Shown here one piece after another: positions 63,352 through 64,000 of a stretch of 64,000 bases of DNA. The notes beneath the pieces were generated by a model. The model saw only the letters and a program-made list of their open reading frames with translations. It had not been told where the DNA came from and made no database searches. Numbering within the stretch: the stretch's first letter is position 1; each line of letters opens with the position of its first letter. Both the position numbers and the translations under genes were made by a program. Source of the stretch: Holophagaceae bacterium (GTDB taxonomy: Bacteria > Acidobacteriota > Holophagae > Holophagales > Holophagaceae); NCBI GenBank assembly GCA_025361125.1, contig JANYBM010000022.1, forward strand, positions 1 to 64,000, given 5' to 3'.

Positions 63352-64000
63352 ATGCCCAAAACCCTTGAAGGCCAGCTGGTCGTCGCCATTTCCTCTCGTG
63401 CGCTCTTCAACTTTGAAGAAGAGAACAAGGTCTTCGAGGATTCTGATGACAGGGCCTACATGAAACTTCAGTTGGATCGGCTGGAGATGCCGGCCCGGCC
63501 CGGCGTCGCTTTTCCTTTGGTGAAAAAACTATTATCCTTCAACACCCAGCGGGAAAAGCTCGTGGAAGTGGTGATCCTTTCGCGCAACGATCCAGTGAGT
63601 GGTCTGCGGGTGTTTCGCAGCGCCCAGGCCTCAGGGTTGCCACTGGAGCGCGGCGTCTTCACCCGAGGGCGGAGTCCTTTTCAGTACCTGAAACCCCTCG
63701 GCGCCAGCCTTTTTCTTTCAGCGCTTGAAGCCGATGTGCGCTCGGCTCTGAACGCAGGCTTTCCGGCGGCTCGCGTTTATGCTAACAGCGCCGTGACCGC
63801 TGAAAAACATCCTACTGAAGTGCGCATCGCATTCGATGGAGATGCGGTTCTCTTTAGCGATGAGGCAGAGCAGGTATATCAATCGGAGGGCATGGATGCC
63901 TTCCAGCGCCATGAGACGGAACACATGGGGGACCCCCTTCCCCCCGGCCCCTTCAAGCCTCTGCTGGAGGCCTTGCAGCGGCTCCAATCCGCCGCCGATG
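63352..64000 (+). CDS. Cytosolic 5'-nucleotidase (cN-I-like), partial
   Basis: The frame opens at ATG 63352 and is still open at the last base, so about 216 residues of the N-terminal part are seen. VVAISSRALFNFEEENKVFE near the start, VVILSRNDPVSGLRVFRSA, FTRGRSPFQYLKPLGASLF and FDGDAVLFSDEAE match the 5'-nucleotidase family of cN-I type, a HAD-like fold that dephosphorylates nucleoside monophosphates. It is divergent from the desulfurase gene. AAGGAAG lies about 12 bases upstream. Confidence 0.85.
   Translation, partial: MPKTLEGQLVVAISSRALFNFEEENKVFEDSDDRAYMKLQLDRLEMPARPGVAFPLVKKLLSFNTQREKLVEVVILSRNDPVSGLRVFRSAQASGLPLERGVFTRGRSPFQYLKPLGASLFLSALEADVRSALNAGFPAARVYANSAVTAEKHPTEVRIAFDGDAVLFSDEAEQVYQSEGMDAFQRHETEHMGDPLPPGPFKPLLEALQRLQSAAD

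Overview
The window is about 64 kb of bacterial chromosome with moderately high GC, densely coded on both strands, and about 49 protein genes can be supported. The mix of genes suggests a free-living Gram-negative member of the Acidobacteriota, possibly near Holophaga or Geothrix. It includes an outer-membrane TonB receptor, TamB, KdsB, lipoproteins, PknB-type kinases with PEGA domains, an N-terminal-type methylmalonyl-CoA mutase subunit and a complete trp operon. The taxonomic guess is inference from content only; no rRNA or other decisive marker is present.

Layout. 0-9.5 kb: asnB, an unrecognised lipoprotein, a DUF2252 protein, a small membrane protein, a beta-lactamase-fold serine hydrolase with a duplicated C-terminal module, and a TonB-dependent receptor on the minus strand. 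9.5-16.2 kb: a full trpEGDCFBA operon on the minus strand. It is preceded by a leader peptide with three consecutive Trp codons, a competing antiterminator and an intrinsic terminator, which together make a classic ribosome-mediated attenuator. 16.4-21.2 kb: a frameshifted gene remnant, a membrane protein, a 5'-nucleotidase split into two genes in reversed domain order, and icd. 21.2-29.7 kb: a Ser/Thr kinase with PEGA repeats, a processive glycosyltransferase followed by a PHP phosphoesterase, a response regulator and truA, then an HD-domain protein, a BI-1-like membrane protein and a PD40 lipoprotein. 29.7-37.3 kb: ileS-lspA, a DUF2344 protein, ftsW and a methylmalonyl-CoA mutase subunit. 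37.3-43.3 kb: an amidohydrolase, a diguanylate cyclase, rpe, a hemerythrin-like protein and a MocR-type regulator with apparent operator repeats.

43.4-47.6 kb holds the most unusual cluster. A membrane histidine kinase, a REC-GAF-kinase-like protein without a recognisable phospho-acceptor His, and an exported penicillin-binding-protein-like product without the SxxK lysine are encoded by three genes joined by ATGA overlaps. 47.6-58.5 kb: rsmD and fabH, kdsB, trxB, a kinase with a C-terminal zinc ribbon followed directly by a TamB-like gene, a moaD-like gene and dnaX. 58.8-64 kb: a SPL-like radical SAM protein, a zinc-ribbon membrane protein, an RlmI-like methyltransferase, a cysteine desulfurase and the start of a cytosolic 5'-nucleotidase that runs off the end.

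Intergenic DNA carries several inverted repeats, a dispersed 23-bp motif in three places, and short tandem repeats of 7-8 bp. No tRNA, rRNA, CRISPR array, insertion sequence or prophage was recognised. All assignments come from reading motifs; no database search was run.
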